From contig JAAOXG010000028.1 in NCBI GenBank assembly GCA_013036995.1, forward strand, positions 19,259 to 83,258: a stretch of DNA of 64,000 nt. Reading direction: 5' to 3'. The notes beneath the pieces are model-generated. The model made no database searches. It was not told where the DNA came from and saw nothing but the letters and a program-made list of their open reading frames with translations. Position numbers and translations under genes: made by a program. Below are positions 7,804-16,254 of the stretch, piece after piece (the first letter of the stretch is position 1; the number at the start of each line of letters is the position of its first letter). Source of the DNA: Lacrimispora defluvii. Lineage in GTDB: Bacteria; Bacillota; Clostridia; Lachnospirales; Lachnospiraceae.

Positions 7804-8592
7804 TTATTCTTTAAGCCACCACTCCTTCGGAATGGTCTGCAATTCAATCAGGCAATTGATCTGGTGGGACAGCACATCTTTTGTCACTTCAAAAATTGCT
7901 TTCGTGTCACACAGAATACAGGCGGCATTGCCAAACATGGTCTTTACTGCTGCATGTCTGTCATAGAAAGCCTGCTCCAGTTTTTTATAATTTTCTGAAA
8001 TATGGTCTGTAACAGAGTTTTCATGCCGGTGCATAAAGCAAGGCTTTATCTGTTTGTCCGGCATCACTATCTTAAAATATGTGGGCTCTTTAGTAAGACG
8101 GTCCGGCACATCTAAATGCTCTTCCACACAGTGGATAAAGGTATTCCTCTCATGTCCGACACCTAGAAGCAGGATTTTACCTCCTCTTTCCATTAAGCGG
8201 TCATAGCTTCCGCCTGGCTGGCAGGGGGTTGTACGATTCTCCTCCCCTTCAATAAAGGCTTCACTGTCCTTTCCGTATACCGCTAAGCTATGGGTGGGAT
8301 GGAGCGAACGAAGAACGCCTTTCCGTTTCATGAAAAGATTGGGTAAAATCCCTACACAAGCCGGTTCTAACCGTGGATCATAAACATTATGATATTCCGA
8401 CATGGAATACCATGTATGAGTTGGCAGTATAAGAAGACCTTCAGATAAATATTCCATGAATGCATCCAGTACAGTATCCGCTCCACCTTCAACTTCTCCA
8501 ATAGCTTTCATGGATGAATGCACCAATAATGTATCATCAGGCTGAATTCCCATTTCTTTTAAATTCTGTTTCAGACTTTGTTTTGTAAACAT
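7804..8592 (-). CDS. AAC(3)-family N-acetyltransferase, YokD-like
   Basis: 262 residues matching the antibiotic N-acetyltransferase fold (PF02522 type). Seen are LLVHSSMKAIG near residue 22, LPTHTWYS near 57, the LHPTHS block near 97 and the ENRTTPCQPGGSYDRL segment. The family transfers acetyl from acetyl-CoA to an amine, classically N3 of 2-deoxystreptamine aminoglycosides. Many chromosomal YokD-like members have unknown substrates, so resistance should not be assumed. ATG 8592 is preceded by AAAGG. It has its own promoter and terminator, and lies downstream of an AraC/GyrI-like regulator gene in the same direction. Confidence 0.9.
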   Translation of the reverse strand: MFTKQSLKQNLKEMGIQPDDTLLVHSSMKAIGEVEGGADTVLDAFMEYLSEGLLILPTHTWYSMSEYHNVYDPRLEPACVGILPNLFMKRKGVLRSLHPTHSLAVYGKDSEAFIEGEENRTTPCQPGGSYDRLMERGGKILLLGVGHERNTFIHCVEEHLDVPDRLTKEPTYFKIVMPDKQIKPCFMHRHENSVTDHISENYKKLEQAFYDRHAAVKTMFGNAACILCDTKAIFEVTKDVLSHQINCLIELQTIPKEWWLKE

Positions 8593-8639
8593 AATATTAC
8601 CTTTCTTATCCCAAATAAATTAATAGTTATGTATCTATT

Positions 8640-8668
8640 ATCATAAGGGAGTCGGGGGGATTTTGCAA
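8640..8668 (-). promoter_or_regulatory. Probable promoter of the AAC(3)-like gene
   Basis: Minus strand TTGCAA (8663-8668), a 17-base spacer containing a run of C, then TATGAT (8640-8645), about 45 bases before the ATG. Confidence 0.55.
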
Positions 8669-8701
8669 GTAAGCTACCGTTTATCTCACCAATCCCATCT
8701 A

Positions 8702-9577
8702 TTATCGAATGGGAATATATAAATCCACTTCAGAATCAGGATGATCGTAACCCAGAAACCGATTATCGTAGAGTTCAAAATCTTCCCGAAAATCCAATTC
8801 CTCTTCCGTTTCCAGAAACCAGGTTCCCCAAATATATTCAAAGGTCTGGGGAAGCATTCTTAAACTTCCCCTGTGAGTGAAAACAGCACACTTTCCTGCA
8901 GGCAGCACCTTTTTTACAAATTGTGATGGAAGGTCTTCAAATGAATCCACTTCAAACCCCGCCACTTCAGTAAATAGAACAAAATCATTCATGGTATACA
9001 GAGTATTTTCATTGCAGGCTTCGCAAATACCAAAACCTCTGCCTCCCTTCATCAGATTGGGTATGTGGCAGCGCATACTGTTTGCATTTTTCCAAAGATC
9101 TCTTAGCTTTATATCTGAGAGTGTGGTTTCCCCCCGTATTCCTGCCACTTTAATTTCTGGCATGGACACAATTTTGGGATGTACCGTTACGTTTGCTATA
9201 AGATGCTGTAAAAGTCCCTGATCCAATCGTTCTTTTGCTCCAACATAAGCATCCAGACGATTGGTACGGTACAACTGGGGACTCACTCGATATACTGCTT
9301 TAAATGCCCTGCTGAATGCTTCTGATGACTCAAATCCACTGTCAATTGCAATATCAATAATTCGCTCATCTGTATAGAGCAGCCGCTTTGCTCCATCGGC
9401 AAGGCGGCGTTTTTTAATATAGCTTCCTATGGTTTCACCAAGAAGGGAATAGAATTGCCGATTGAGATGATAGTAGGAATAACCGGCCGCCTTAGCCACT
9501 TCTTCTACACGAATGTCTTCTCTTAAGTTGGCTTCGATATAAATCACCGCCTGCTCCAGCGATTTCCGGTAATCCAT
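8702..9577 (-). CDS. AraC-family regulator with C-terminal GyrI-like effector-binding domain
   Basis: 291 residues. The N-terminal double helix-turn-helix (about 5-105) carries the AraC signature IDIAIDSGFESSEAFSRAFK. From about 130 to the end the protein resembles the GyrI-like/AraC effector-binding domain (VSMPEIKVAGIRGE, then EVDLYIPI at the C-terminus), a fold that binds hydrophobic drugs in Rob- and BmrR-type proteins. ATG 9577 follows AAAGGAG. It is 16 bases downstream of the C45 acyltransferase gene and almost certainly co-transcribed with it. A role in sensing a small amphipathic compound and controlling neighbours is inference. Confidence 0.92.
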   Translation of the reverse strand: MDYRKSLEQAVIYIEANLREDIRVEEVAKAAGYSYYHLNRQFYSLLGETIGSYIKKRRLADGAKRLLYTDERIIDIAIDSGFESSEAFSRAFKAVYRVSPQLYRTNRLDAYVGAKERLDQGLLQHLIANVTVHPKIVSMPEIKVAGIRGETTLSDIKLRDLWKNANSMRCHIPNLMKGGRGFGICEACNENTLYTMNDFVLFTEVAGFEVDSFEDLPSQFVKKVLPAGKCAVFTHRGSLRMLPQTFEYIWGTWFLETEEELDFREDFELYDNRFLGYDHPDSEVDLYIPIR

Positions 9578-9593
9578 AACAAATCACTCCTTT

Positions 9594-10712
9594 TTATAGA
9601 ATCGGCCGGTAAGTATAAATATCCGGATCGGCGTTTTCAAAATTCAATCCAATTTCTCTTGCCGTTTCTTTCATGGTATCGCCCACTTGATAGCGTTCCC
9701 AACCGTTCTCTTCTCTACCACCCCAGCAGATATCAATTGATTTATCAGCCGGAGATAAAATCATGCTCTTCGTAGTGCCAAAAAACTCTTCGTAATAATG
9801 GGTACACAATCCCTCTGGATATTTTGATAAAAGCATATGCTTCAACTGGTCTCTGGTTACTTTACAGGTGTCGGTCAGGGTTCCTGTAATGTAATCGTAG
9901 CGTTTCAAAGAATGGACAAATGCTTTGGGTTCATAAGGAATTAATTCCGGTAAGACCGGATGATTGGTGGCATGTAAAAACTGTTGAGGTGAAGTGGAAT
10001 CCAGTTTTTTATAGGATAATCTTCCATCCACTGTTTCCACCAGAGCGGCGTTGCCAGCCTGGTCAAGAAGTATTAAATTCAGGTTATACGCAATTGGCAT
10101 ATCACGAATATACTCAAGCCCTTCCCTTACATCTATACAGTTTTCCAATAAAGACCGAATGACTGCCCAGAATTGAAGACCTTTTATCTTCGGTTCCCTC
10201 ATATAAGGCATCGCCCCTACTGGAAATCCACAGGAACTCATGGTCACCGCAAGTCCATGTTCATTAATACCATCATCCCGCCCGAAAAACAGTACGCTGG
10301 TTCCAATATGGGCAAACTTTCCTGTAATATTAGTTTTTACAAGACAAAAATCCTCTGCTTCATGATTAAATTCATAGTTCCGGGCAAGAAGAGGCTTTTG
10401 TTCTGCTGTCATAGATGGTAAAAGTGCAACCTGGCTGCAACGGGGTAACAGATATGTCATTCCATAGAAATATATCTGTTCCGCCTCGACCTGCAACGCA
10501 TCCGCAAATCCCTGAATTTCCTCATTCAGTCCCGGACACCATCGGCTGAACAATGTCTGTGCCTCTTTAAAATCTCCTGCTCCAAATCCTTCCACCGATT
10601 GGGTATGAATTGATCTCAATTGGGAATTCTCCCCCATAAACTTTCCCGCCTGGTAACCTACTTCATAATTGTTACCTTCGAGATTCAAGGTATAAGCTGT
10701 TACATGATTCAT
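9594..10712 (-). CDS. C45-family (acyl-CoA:6-APA acyltransferase-like) Ntn hydrolase
   Basis: 372 residues. The N-terminal half includes NNYEVGYQAGK, as in C45/AAT proteins. The nucleophile is probably Cys in LPRCSQVALLPS (about residue 92), after which family members cleave themselves to a mature beta chain. Further on are LARNYEFN, GINEHGLAVTMSS and FLHATNHP, matching the choloylglycine hydrolase/AAT core. The family hydrolyses or transfers acyl groups on small amides. Beta-lactam, bile-salt or lipoamide substrates are all possible and sequence does not decide. ATG 10712 has GGAGG nine bases upstream. No signal peptide, so cytoplasmic. First gene of a pair with the AraC/GyrI regulator. Confidence 0.85.
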   Translation of the reverse strand: MNHVTAYTLNLEGNNYEVGYQAGKFMGENSQLRSIHTQSVEGFGAGDFKEAQTLFSRWCPGLNEEIQGFADALQVEAEQIYFYGMTYLLPRCSQVALLPSMTAEQKPLLARNYEFNHEAEDFCLVKTNITGKFAHIGTSVLFFGRDDGINEHGLAVTMSSCGFPVGAMPYMREPKIKGLQFWAVIRSLLENCIDVREGLEYIRDMPIAYNLNLILLDQAGNAALVETVDGRLSYKKLDSTSPQQFLHATNHPVLPELIPYEPKAFVHSLKRYDYITGTLTDTCKVTRDQLKHMLLSKYPEGLCTHYYEEFFGTTKSMILSPADKSIDICWGGREENGWERYQVGDTMKETAREIGLNFENADPDIYTYRPIL

Positions 10713-11168
10713 ATTATTATTCCTCCTGTTCTAAGTTTAGTTTAATCAGAAAGAAGGGATGTTGCATGATATTTTCTGCTCTTTTTATATACTATTATTA
10801 ACTTTTCTATAAAGTAATTGTCCCACAATCCAACCTTTACAATATACCATGTATAAATAAATTATACTATCTTCTCAAAATATGGTTTTATTCTTCCCCT
10901 ATTTCCTCTCTCTTTTTCGAACACGTGTTCTATTATCATGATAACACTGACAAATTACGAAGTCAAGAGTCAATAATATAAAACATAAATCAGTGGTTGA
11001 CTTTTTGTCTACATCATGTTATTATTTGTCCACACCACAAAATAAACTATAACCAAATATACCCCTTATATAACTTCTTATTTTACTTCCTATATTTCTT
11101 CTCTCCTATATAAAAAATCTGACCGGCAAACTGCCAAAAGATAAAAACAAAAAGGAGAGCCAATCTAT
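10713..11168. other. AT-rich intergenic region with palindromes, between divergent genes
   Basis: 456 bases with no convincing gene. Visible are the perfect palindromes GAACACGTGTTC (10919-10930) and TTATCATGATAA (10933-10944), two TTGTCYACA repeats 21 bases apart (11005-11013 and 11026-11034), and a strong AAAGGAG site serving the small plus-strand gene at 11169. Promoters must exist in both directions, but none is clear enough to place. Confidence 0.55.
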
Positions 11169-11354
11169 ATGAAATCTTTTAAAAAACCAACCATACCAAC
11201 AAGAGAAGAATTCCACAGAGTTTATGCAGGTGAACTCAGTATTCGCGATTTCTGCACCGAACGTACAAATCAGCGCAATATACCCCCATATACGCCGAAA
11301 GAACGTAAAGTTCAGTCAGAAAAAGCCAAGATGCAGAACAAAAATAATACTTAA
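11169..11354 (+). CDS. Small hypothetical protein beside a decayed gene
   Basis: 61 residues, basic and hydrophilic (FKKPTIPTREEFHRVYAGEL, then SIRDFCTERTNQRN, then a Lys/Gln-rich tail). No family is recognised. AAAGGAG lies 11 bases before the ATG and coding looks intact. It precedes a disrupted reading frame on the same strand and differs in context from the metabolic genes around it. I read both as remnants of an integrated element. The phrase SIRDFC suggests a helix-turn-helix-like or accessory element protein, but that is a guess. Confidence 0.55.
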   Translation: MKSFKKPTIPTREEFHRVYAGELSIRDFCTERTNQRNIPPYTPKERKVQSEKAKMQNKNNT

Positions 11355-11381
11355 AATGAAATATTAAGGGGGAGAAAGCAA

Positions 11382-11640
11382 TTGACCAGAGAACAATCCT
11401 GTCACAAATTCATATATAAGCTGCAAAGCAAACGCCTTGCTAAGGCTGACTGGAATTTAACACTTCCGCTTTCCGTTGCACTAAATAACAAAAACGATGT
11501 GGTAGCCACATAAGGCAGCCAGCTGCTGCGCTGGATTATGGAATTAAATGGCAATGAGGATATAGACAGCATGTAACAGATACCGAAGACTTCAGGGTAC
11601 CAACGGTGGTGTCAAAAAGTCTACAATAACTTTTAGACCA
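11382..11640 (+). pseudogene. Decayed fragment of a larger gene (in-frame stops and frameshift)
   Basis: A TTG start at 11382 follows GGGGGAG and opens a frame of 43 codons (TREQSCHKFIYKLQSKRLAK, then WNLTLPLSVALNN) ending in TAA at 11511. The same frame continues sensibly (GSQLLRWIMELNGNEDIDSM) to a second TAA at 11574. Coding then resumes in another frame from 11578 (RYRRLQGTNGGVKKSTITF). This pattern suggests a larger protein that has lost internal sequence and acquired stops. The motif resembles, from memory only, large clostridial mobile-element proteins annotated as RNA-polymerase-like; I cannot confirm that here. The tail is overlapped by the terminator of the opposing gene. Confidence 0.55.
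11613..11638 (-). terminator. Weak terminator of the synthase/GT-C operon
   Basis: Stem GTCTA (11619-11623) with TAGAC (11634-11638), and TTTTTGAC following on the minus strand. It is 28 bases beyond the stop codon of the gene at 11666. Confidence 0.5.
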
Positions 11641-11665
11641 TTATCATTTATTTATATAAACGCAT

Positions 11666-13537
11666 TCAAAAATCATTATCCAGACGTTCCAGTCCAACCC
11701 TCCCCCCATCTCTCTCAACCCGATAAACCCCAACCTCCCCCGCTACCCCATAATGCTTCCTAAGCAAATCCCGCGCCTCCACATCACTCTCCACCACCAC
11801 CAGATAATCATACCCGCTCAGAAGATTGTCCATATTATCTTCATAGAAAGCGCAGATGCCATCCACATGAGGCGCAAAAAGCATGTATTTCCCAATATAC
11901 TGCAGATAATAATCCGTCACCTGCCCGTCCGCATCTGTTGCATAAAACAAATACCTGCTCTCATCCACCTTCCCATCTTGATACCAACGATCCCCCGTAA
12001 CCTGCCGTACCTTATAAGGCAATGTGGAAGTATTAGATTCCTGTATCGTCTCCATACCATTAAACTCCGACATCAGAAGAACAACCGCTAATGCTATGCA
12101 GACAATCACCCCTTTCTGATACCGATCCTTGCTATCCACACTTTTAAAAGCCATCAGATCCGCAACCTGTCCGATTCTATAATAAAAAGTTCGTTCCAAA
12201 TCCCCGGTCGCGCATAAAACCAGACCTCCCGCAAAAAGAACTACAATGCTGGAAGCATAACGTTCAAATCCAGCAAGCCTGAGTGCCTCATCAGAAGGCA
12301 TGGAAAAGATATATAACCCTAAAATACCAACATAATATAATATAACTACAGCATCCAGAGCAATTAAAGCCTTCCATAGTCTCCAGTTCTTTTTCAACAC
12401 TGCCCAGGCAAATATACTACCTCCCGCTGCCAAAAGATTAAACACCAAAATCCCCATAAAAGGTCTGCTTTTCAAATCAAAAACTGACTGAATAAACAGA
12501 CTTATAATCTGCCTGACTTCCTCCTGAGTTTTCCCACCATATACGGTATCCACCTGCCGTGTCACATCAAACTTATTTTCAACTCCCTTAAAAGCCGCAG
12601 CCATATGCCAGCTCCACAATAACCAGGGAATCAATGCCACTCCAATGGAAAGAAGTACCGCAAATCCATTCTTAACCAAATCTCTATCCCTGTTTTTTAA
12701 CCATATAAATATAAGATAATAAAATCCGATTCCTGCAAAGATCGTTCCGGTACTCTTAATAATCATTAAAAGCCCGGCAACCGGCACAATTACAAAACAT
12801 GACTTTACCAATTGTTTCTCATACCGGTCAACAACTGCAAATAAAACCAGCGTAAAAATTGGCAGCAAAAAATCAACCAGCAGATTGCTGATTCTTATAG
12901 TAATATTAAACACAGAAAGTGTGGAGCAGCCTGCCGCTAAAAACGCATAGAGTAAAAACCTTTTTTTCTCGGTTATAACGCCAAACAATGCATAAAAACA
13001 GGAAAAAATCAAAAGTCCCTGCGCAATCAGCATTACTGCCTCAGAGTGCCCCGCAAACCGGCAGATAAAATAGATAAACGAAGAAGTTCCCAATGGATAA
13101 TTTTTAAAATCGATCAGCGCAGAGGAAGCGTCCGGAAATGCATTGGTGCTTAACATCTGCTTTAGAACCACTGCCCAGTGAGAAAAATTGTCATAGTGAA
13201 TCAGCCTGCTCTTATATAACAAATAAAAAAAGAACAGGCTGCCAATCACAAACAAACTATTAAATAAAGTAATCTCTGCATGGATTTTATATTTCTTAAA
13301 TAGAATCCTGACACCATAAATTCCTGCAAGTAAAACACCCCCTGCCAGAAGAACCACGGCTCCAGGATATAAATACCCTGCAAGACCTCCCAAATATACC
13401 CCGCAGGCCAAAGAGGAAAAAACGAAAACAGGAACAAATTCACTCTGAAGCTGAAGTAAATCCTTTGAAAAAAGCATATAACCAGTCATCGAACCTATCA
13501 GCAATATTACCAATCCACTTTGAAGCAGCCATAACAT
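11666..13537 (-). CDS. Large multi-spanning membrane protein, GT-C glycosyltransferase-like
   Basis: 623 residues with about 10-12 helices through residue 500, followed by a roughly 110-residue soluble domain. The first outer loop contains YDNFSHWAVVLKQML and DFKNYPLGTSSFIYF, the kind of acidic/aromatic loop found in GT-C lipid-linked sugar transferases of the PMT/ArnT type. I cannot name a family. The start ATG 13537 is only three bases past the stop of the GT2-PilZ synthase, with GGTGAG overlapping that stop region, so the two are translationally linked. Likely job: modification, polymerisation or export of the glycan made by the synthase. The membrane topology is well supported; the reaction is inference. 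Confidence 0.75.
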   Translation of the reverse strand: MLWLLQSGLVILLIGSMTGYMLFSKDLLQLQSEFVPVFVFSSLACGVYLGGLAGYLYPGAVVLLAGGVLLAGIYGVRILFKKYKIHAEITLFNSLFVIGSLFFFYLLYKSRLIHYDNFSHWAVVLKQMLSTNAFPDASSALIDFKNYPLGTSSFIYFICRFAGHSEAVMLIAQGLLIFSCFYALFGVITEKKRFLLYAFLAAGCSTLSVFNITIRISNLLVDFLLPIFTLVLFAVVDRYEKQLVKSCFVIVPVAGLLMIIKSTGTIFAGIGFYYLIFIWLKNRDRDLVKNGFAVLLSIGVALIPWLLWSWHMAAAFKGVENKFDVTRQVDTVYGGKTQEEVRQIISLFIQSVFDLKSRPFMGILVFNLLAAGGSIFAWAVLKKNWRLWKALIALDAVVILYYVGILGLYIFSMPSDEALRLAGFERYASSIVVLFAGGLVLCATGDLERTFYYRIGQVADLMAFKSVDSKDRYQKGVIVCIALAVVLLMSEFNGMETIQESNTSTLPYKVRQVTGDRWYQDGKVDESRYLFYATDADGQVTDYYLQYIGKYMLFAPHVDGICAFYEDNMDNLLSGYDYLVVVESDVEARDLLRKHYGVAGEVGVYRVERDGGRVGLERLDNDF

Positions 13538-13540
13538 TTT

Positions 13541-15823
13541 TTATTTCTCACCTTCGTCCGTTTTTAAAATATCAGACAGGATTTGATCGATTTGATTTTT
13601 TTCAATCAGTTCATCAATATTAGTAACTGCCAACAGCTCTTCCACCGAATGCTGCCGGTATTTTCCTGTTCTCTTTAAAGTCAGCTTGATTCCTATCTCA
13701 GTATTATAATCAAACTGATCTTCCTCATTCCCATTTGCATTAAAATTCAGAACAGAAAAATAATTGAAATTAAAATTTACTACTTTGCAGGTCGCTCCAT
13801 TGGAAAATGCAATCTCCTTATTAACCGGTATCCGAGGTAATTTTCTCTGATCGTAAAAAGTTTTGCCAATCCTCTTTTTTATATTTCTTATCATATCGTC
13901 GTAAGCAGTGATCCAAAGATTCATTTCCATTGGCAGACTGTGAACTCTGTCATAAATAAGCTGCATATACTGACGCCTGCTGCCTTCATCTTCCGGTTCC
14001 ACTAAGGCTGAATAACGCCAGCCCCCTTCAATTTCATCCTTTTTCACATACTTTATATTCCCGCAAAGACGAGCCTTATAATGGTTGGAAATAACAGTAA
14101 AATGAATGACATCCTGTTCCGGTAAATAAACCGGTGTTTCCATACGAAATGCCACTCCATTCTCAGATAAATCCACAGTGACAGCCTCATATTCCTGTCC
14201 CTTATACTCCACCACTATTTTTTCACTTGCCACAAAACGTTCCGATTTTCTATAAGCCGGTCTTCCAAGCATAAAAAAGATAGCATAACACAGTGCGACC
14301 ATATTGTATGCGATCCAGAATATAATGACACTGCTGTATAAAAGTGCCCAGCCATATTTTCCGTTAACAAACCGTATCATGGCAGCTGCTGATAAAATAA
14401 GAAGAATCATATGGGGAATCGCATAAAGAATATAGCCAAACCTGGATTCATTCACATTTCTTTTCTTATTGGTAACCTTAAATTTTCTCTGATGAATATG
14501 AAGCGTCTCAAGTATCACAGGAATAATCAAATATGGCATGAAGATGGTGTCAATGACCTGACTCCATCTCTGATTTCTGATATTGCCTGATAAATACCGC
14601 ATTGAAGTGCTATAAAAAATGTAAGCCGGAAGCCAGAAAACAATTACATCCCAGAATCCACTGTTTACAATCTTAAAATCAAATAAGGCAAACAGGATTG
14701 GTGAAAGAATAAATATCAGACGGTTAAAAAATGACCACCAATACAAAAAGCTGTTTAAATAAGTGATTCTTGCTGGCAGTGAAAGCTTCTTTGTAACTAT
14801 AGCTTTTGTATTCTGCAGGCTCTGAATTACGCCTCTTGCCCAGCGAACCCTCTGCTTTAACATGGATTTTACTGTGGTCGTTGTCAGTCCTGCTGCCTGA
14901 ATCTCATCTGTTGCATAAGTGATATAACCAGCTTTCTGAATACGTATACTTGTCTCAAAATCCTCAGTTATGGTGTTATAAGGAAAGCCTCCGATTTCCT
15001 CCAGCGCTTCTCTTGAAATTACCGTATTGCTTCCTGTATAGGCAACTGCATTGGAGGAATTTCTCATAATGTTCACTTCTTTTGAAAAGAAATCCTGTTC
15101 ATTTGGTATGTTACCTTCTGCATAGAGATTAAATTGAAATAAATCAGGATTATAAAAGCTTTGAGGGGTCTGGACTATCCCCATCCGGAATTGTTTATCT
15201 ATCTCACCTTCTGCTCTTAACTTCCAGCCCCCATCTTCTTTCTTAAATCTGGAAAGCAGAAAATAAGGAACTGTTTTCATTAAAAACGTTCTCTGTGGTA
15301 TCATATCCGCATCGAATGTGGCAATTAACGGGGAATTAGTCCTGCTTAGAGCGTGGTTTAAGTTTCCTGATTTTGCATGTTTATTATAAGCAAGTCCCAG
15401 ATATCCAATCTGAAATTCTTCTGCCAGTTTCGCAATCTCTTCTCTGTTTCCATCGTCACAAAGATAGATATGAACCTTATTCTTATCCGGATATTCCATA
15501 AATGTACAGGCATTTACCGTTTTGTACAAAATATCTGCTGGTTCATTATGAGTAGCGATAAAAACATCGACGTCAGGATAATATTCAGCCGGTACTTCCG
15601 GACATTCCAAATGGTACCGGTTCATACGTATTTTCTGGTAAAGAAGTTCAAAGGTGGTAAAGACAGTAACTGCTTCCGCAGTATACAAAAGAAGTCCAAA
15701 AATCATATTTGCTGCACCCTGGTGATAAGGCAGCGTAAATACAAGCCTCCAGATTAAATAGATTGACATCAAAATGATTGTTACGATAAAAAGCAAATTT
15801 CTTTTACTATCTTCTCGTCTCAT
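13541..15823 (-). CDS. BcsA-like family 2 glycosyltransferase with PilZ domain
   Basis: Numbered from ATG 15823, chosen because GAGGGGG lies six bases upstream; ATGs at 15826 and 15838 have worse or no ribosome-binding sites. Two N-terminal helices precede the GT2 core: CDDG (about 122-125), DAD (171-173), TED (286-288) and QRVRW (324-328), the processive synthase set used by cellulose synthase. Several channel helices follow. A PilZ domain at about 525-620 carries RKSER and DLSENG, the c-di-GMP-binding motifs. A C-terminal extension has RKLPR (about 660-664) and may be a second, degenerate PilZ-like module. It probably makes and exports an exopolysaccharide under c-di-GMP control. No bcsB, bcsZ or other cellulose genes are visible; its only partner is the GT-C-like gene. 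Confidence 0.92.
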   Translation of the reverse strand: MRREDSKRNLLFIVTIILMSIYLIWRLVFTLPYHQGAANMIFGLLLYTAEAVTVFTTFELLYQKIRMNRYHLECPEVPAEYYPDVDVFIATHNEPADILYKTVNACTFMEYPDKNKVHIYLCDDGNREEIAKLAEEFQIGYLGLAYNKHAKSGNLNHALSRTNSPLIATFDADMIPQRTFLMKTVPYFLLSRFKKEDGGWKLRAEGEIDKQFRMGIVQTPQSFYNPDLFQFNLYAEGNIPNEQDFFSKEVNIMRNSSNAVAYTGSNTVISREALEEIGGFPYNTITEDFETSIRIQKAGYITYATDEIQAAGLTTTTVKSMLKQRVRWARGVIQSLQNTKAIVTKKLSLPARITYLNSFLYWWSFFNRLIFILSPILFALFDFKIVNSGFWDVIVFWLPAYIFYSTSMRYLSGNIRNQRWSQVIDTIFMPYLIIPVILETLHIHQRKFKVTNKKRNVNESRFGYILYAIPHMILLILSAAAMIRFVNGKYGWALLYSSVIIFWIAYNMVALCYAIFFMLGRPAYRKSERFVASEKIVVEYKGQEYEAVTVDLSENGVAFRMETPVYLPEQDVIHFTVISNHYKARLCGNIKYVKKDEIEGGWRYSALVEPEDEGSRRQYMQLIYDRVHSLPMEMNLWITAYDDMIRNIKKRIGKTFYDQRKLPRIPVNKEIAFSNGATCKVVNFNFNYFSVLNFNANGNEEDQFDYNTEIGIKLTLKRTGKYRQHSVEELLAVTNIDELIEKNQIDQILSDILKTDEGEK

Positions 15824-15898
15824 CATATTCCCCCTCATATGCAGACAGATTAATTTCCTGCCTCATCAAAAGAAGTTATCATGTGAAGTCCGAGCCTT

Positions 15899-15927
15899 AT
15901 CATATACAGTTTACGACTTTAAGTCAA
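15899..15927 (-). promoter_or_regulatory. SigA promoter of the synthase operon
   Basis: Minus strand TTGACT (15922-15927), a 17-base spacer, then TATGAT (15899-15904), about 75 bases before the start codon. Confidence 0.7.
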
Positions 15928-16081
15928 CAGATCTTCAGGCAGTAATCAGTGGATGGGAACAATGTAACAATGATTCCAAAGAACACCTCCTGATTCTGTT
16001 TCTGATATCACAGGGAAACGTCCGTTAAAACATACCTAAAACGGGGGGGACCTTATGACGAATTATTGTCATTAACTGTTC
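15928..16081. other. Divergent intergenic region between synthase and chemoreceptor
   Basis: Part of a gap of about 430 bases. No gene is certain. On the minus strand a consensus-like AGGAGGTG (15984-15991) precedes a 14-codon TTG-started frame (15979 to 15935). I found no recognisable c-di-GMP riboswitch here despite the PilZ context. Confidence 0.4.
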
Positions 16082-16110
16082 TTGACTAATGTCAATAAAG
16101 CAACTATAAT
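16082..16110 (+). promoter_or_regulatory. SigA promoter of the chemoreceptor gene
   Basis: TTGACT (16082-16087), a 17-base spacer, then TATAAT (16105-16110), with an expected leader of about 138 bases. The -35 is part of a dyad, TTGAC-TAAT-GTCAA (16082-16095), that could serve as an operator. It is not a SigD-type flagellar promoter. Confidence 0.75.
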
Positions 16111-16254
16111 ATTGCAATAATACCACATTTTGGATATTACTAATTCTTACCATTGCTATATAATATTGTTATAAACGGAATTATTTTACAATGAGTTTAA
16201 GAATTTTTATGGAATAAAGGTATATGAAAAACAAAGGTTAAGAAGGGAAAACAC

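Noticed and set aside
7804..8592. Calling the AAC(3)-like gene an aminoglycoside resistance determinant
   Set aside because: Chromosomal YokD-like relatives often lack such activity and the sequence alone does not identify the acceptor.
11005..11034. Replication origin from TTGTCYACA repeats
   Set aside because: Only two copies, off-consensus at the third base, with no dnaA/dnaN or replication gene nearby; kept only as a weak observation.
15839..16254. c-di-GMP riboswitch before the PilZ synthase or chemoreceptor
   Set aside because: Neither strand shows the conserved core or tetraloop-receptor pattern of class I or II.
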